From positions 26,821-69,469 of the forward strand of contig NZ_LLXZ01000181.1 in NCBI RefSeq assembly GCF_001440395.1: a DNA stretch of 42,649 bases, read 5' to 3'. This document shows positions 42,638 to 42,649 of this stretch, piece by piece. This stretch comes from Bradyrhizobium jicamae. Its GTDB lineage: Bacteria; Pseudomonadota; Alphaproteobacteria; Rhizobiales; Xanthobacteraceae. Position 1 is the stretch's first letter. Each line of letters begins with the position of its first letter. Under the pieces are notes generated by a model that ran no database searches, was not told the DNA's origin, and saw only the letters and a list, made by a program, of their open reading frames with translations. The translations under genes and the position numbers were made by a program.

Positions 42638-42649
42638 CAACCCGTAAGT

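Noticed and set aside
39096..42649. A complete defence or toxin-antitoxin system in the island
   Set aside because: Only integrase, an excisionase-like gene and tiny unknown proteins are visible; none carries a recognisable nuclease, toxin or sensor domain, and the island continues past the window.

Overview
The window reads as a high-GC alphaproteobacterial chromosome from Bradyrhizobium or a close Nitrobacteraceae relative. The signs are a ROSE-type leader and RpoH-like promoter on an hsp20 gene, the cpdR to tRNA-Val arrangement, a suhB/mmgR-like small RNA beside an inositol-monophosphatase-family gene, a speF-like leader on a type III ornithine decarboxylase, and several families of palindromic intergenic repeats of the kind common in these genomes. 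Taxonomy is inferred from gene content only; no search was run.

Left part (1-6.9 kb): the 5' end of a GNAT acetyltransferase, ornithine/lysine decarboxylase with a long structured leader, a small membrane protein, then a tight operon of an M3 metallopeptidase, a DUF1007 periplasmic protein and a NicO-type Ni/Co exporter with a His-rich loop, followed by a hotdog thioesterase. From 7.0 to 9.4 kb lies a lower-GC accessory patch (two small proteins, a DUF4336 protein, an unrecognised 154-aa protein).

Central core (9.4-27.6 kb): a MAPEG protein, ferrochelatase (hemH), an SPFH/NfeD pair, an HxlR regulator divergent from a carboxymuconolactone decarboxylase-like gene with a nested palindromic operator between them, KdsD-type isomerase, an outer-membrane beta-barrel protein, a BA14K-like protein, gltD-gltB (glutamate synthase), a secreted proline-rich protein, two alpha/beta hydrolases, and hsp20 with heat-shock promoter and RNA thermometer.

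Right core (27.7-39.0 kb): an unrecognised protein with a Pro-Cys-Pro motif, an adenylate cyclase/TolB-like/TPR protein, LysE and TauE exporters, a LysR regulator, a small membrane protein, a decayed glutathione S-transferase, two tandem Bug-type solute receptors without a transporter, hisN, the candidate suhB/mmgR sRNA, an N-formylglutamate amidohydrolase family gene, cpdR and tRNA-Val(GAC).

From tRNA-Val to the right edge (39.03-42.65 kb) is the start of an integrated element: a tyrosine recombinase whose reading frame ends inside the tRNA on the opposite strand, an overlapping excisionase-like gene, a tRNA-like remnant, a cluster of very small genes (including a DUF6894 protein), a Cys-rich small-protein pseudogene with two single-base shifts, and an orphan intrinsic terminator. 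The far end of this element is outside the window. No complete new defence or metabolic system is evident; the most interesting signals are regulatory RNAs, the HxlR operator and the small-gene cargo of the island.
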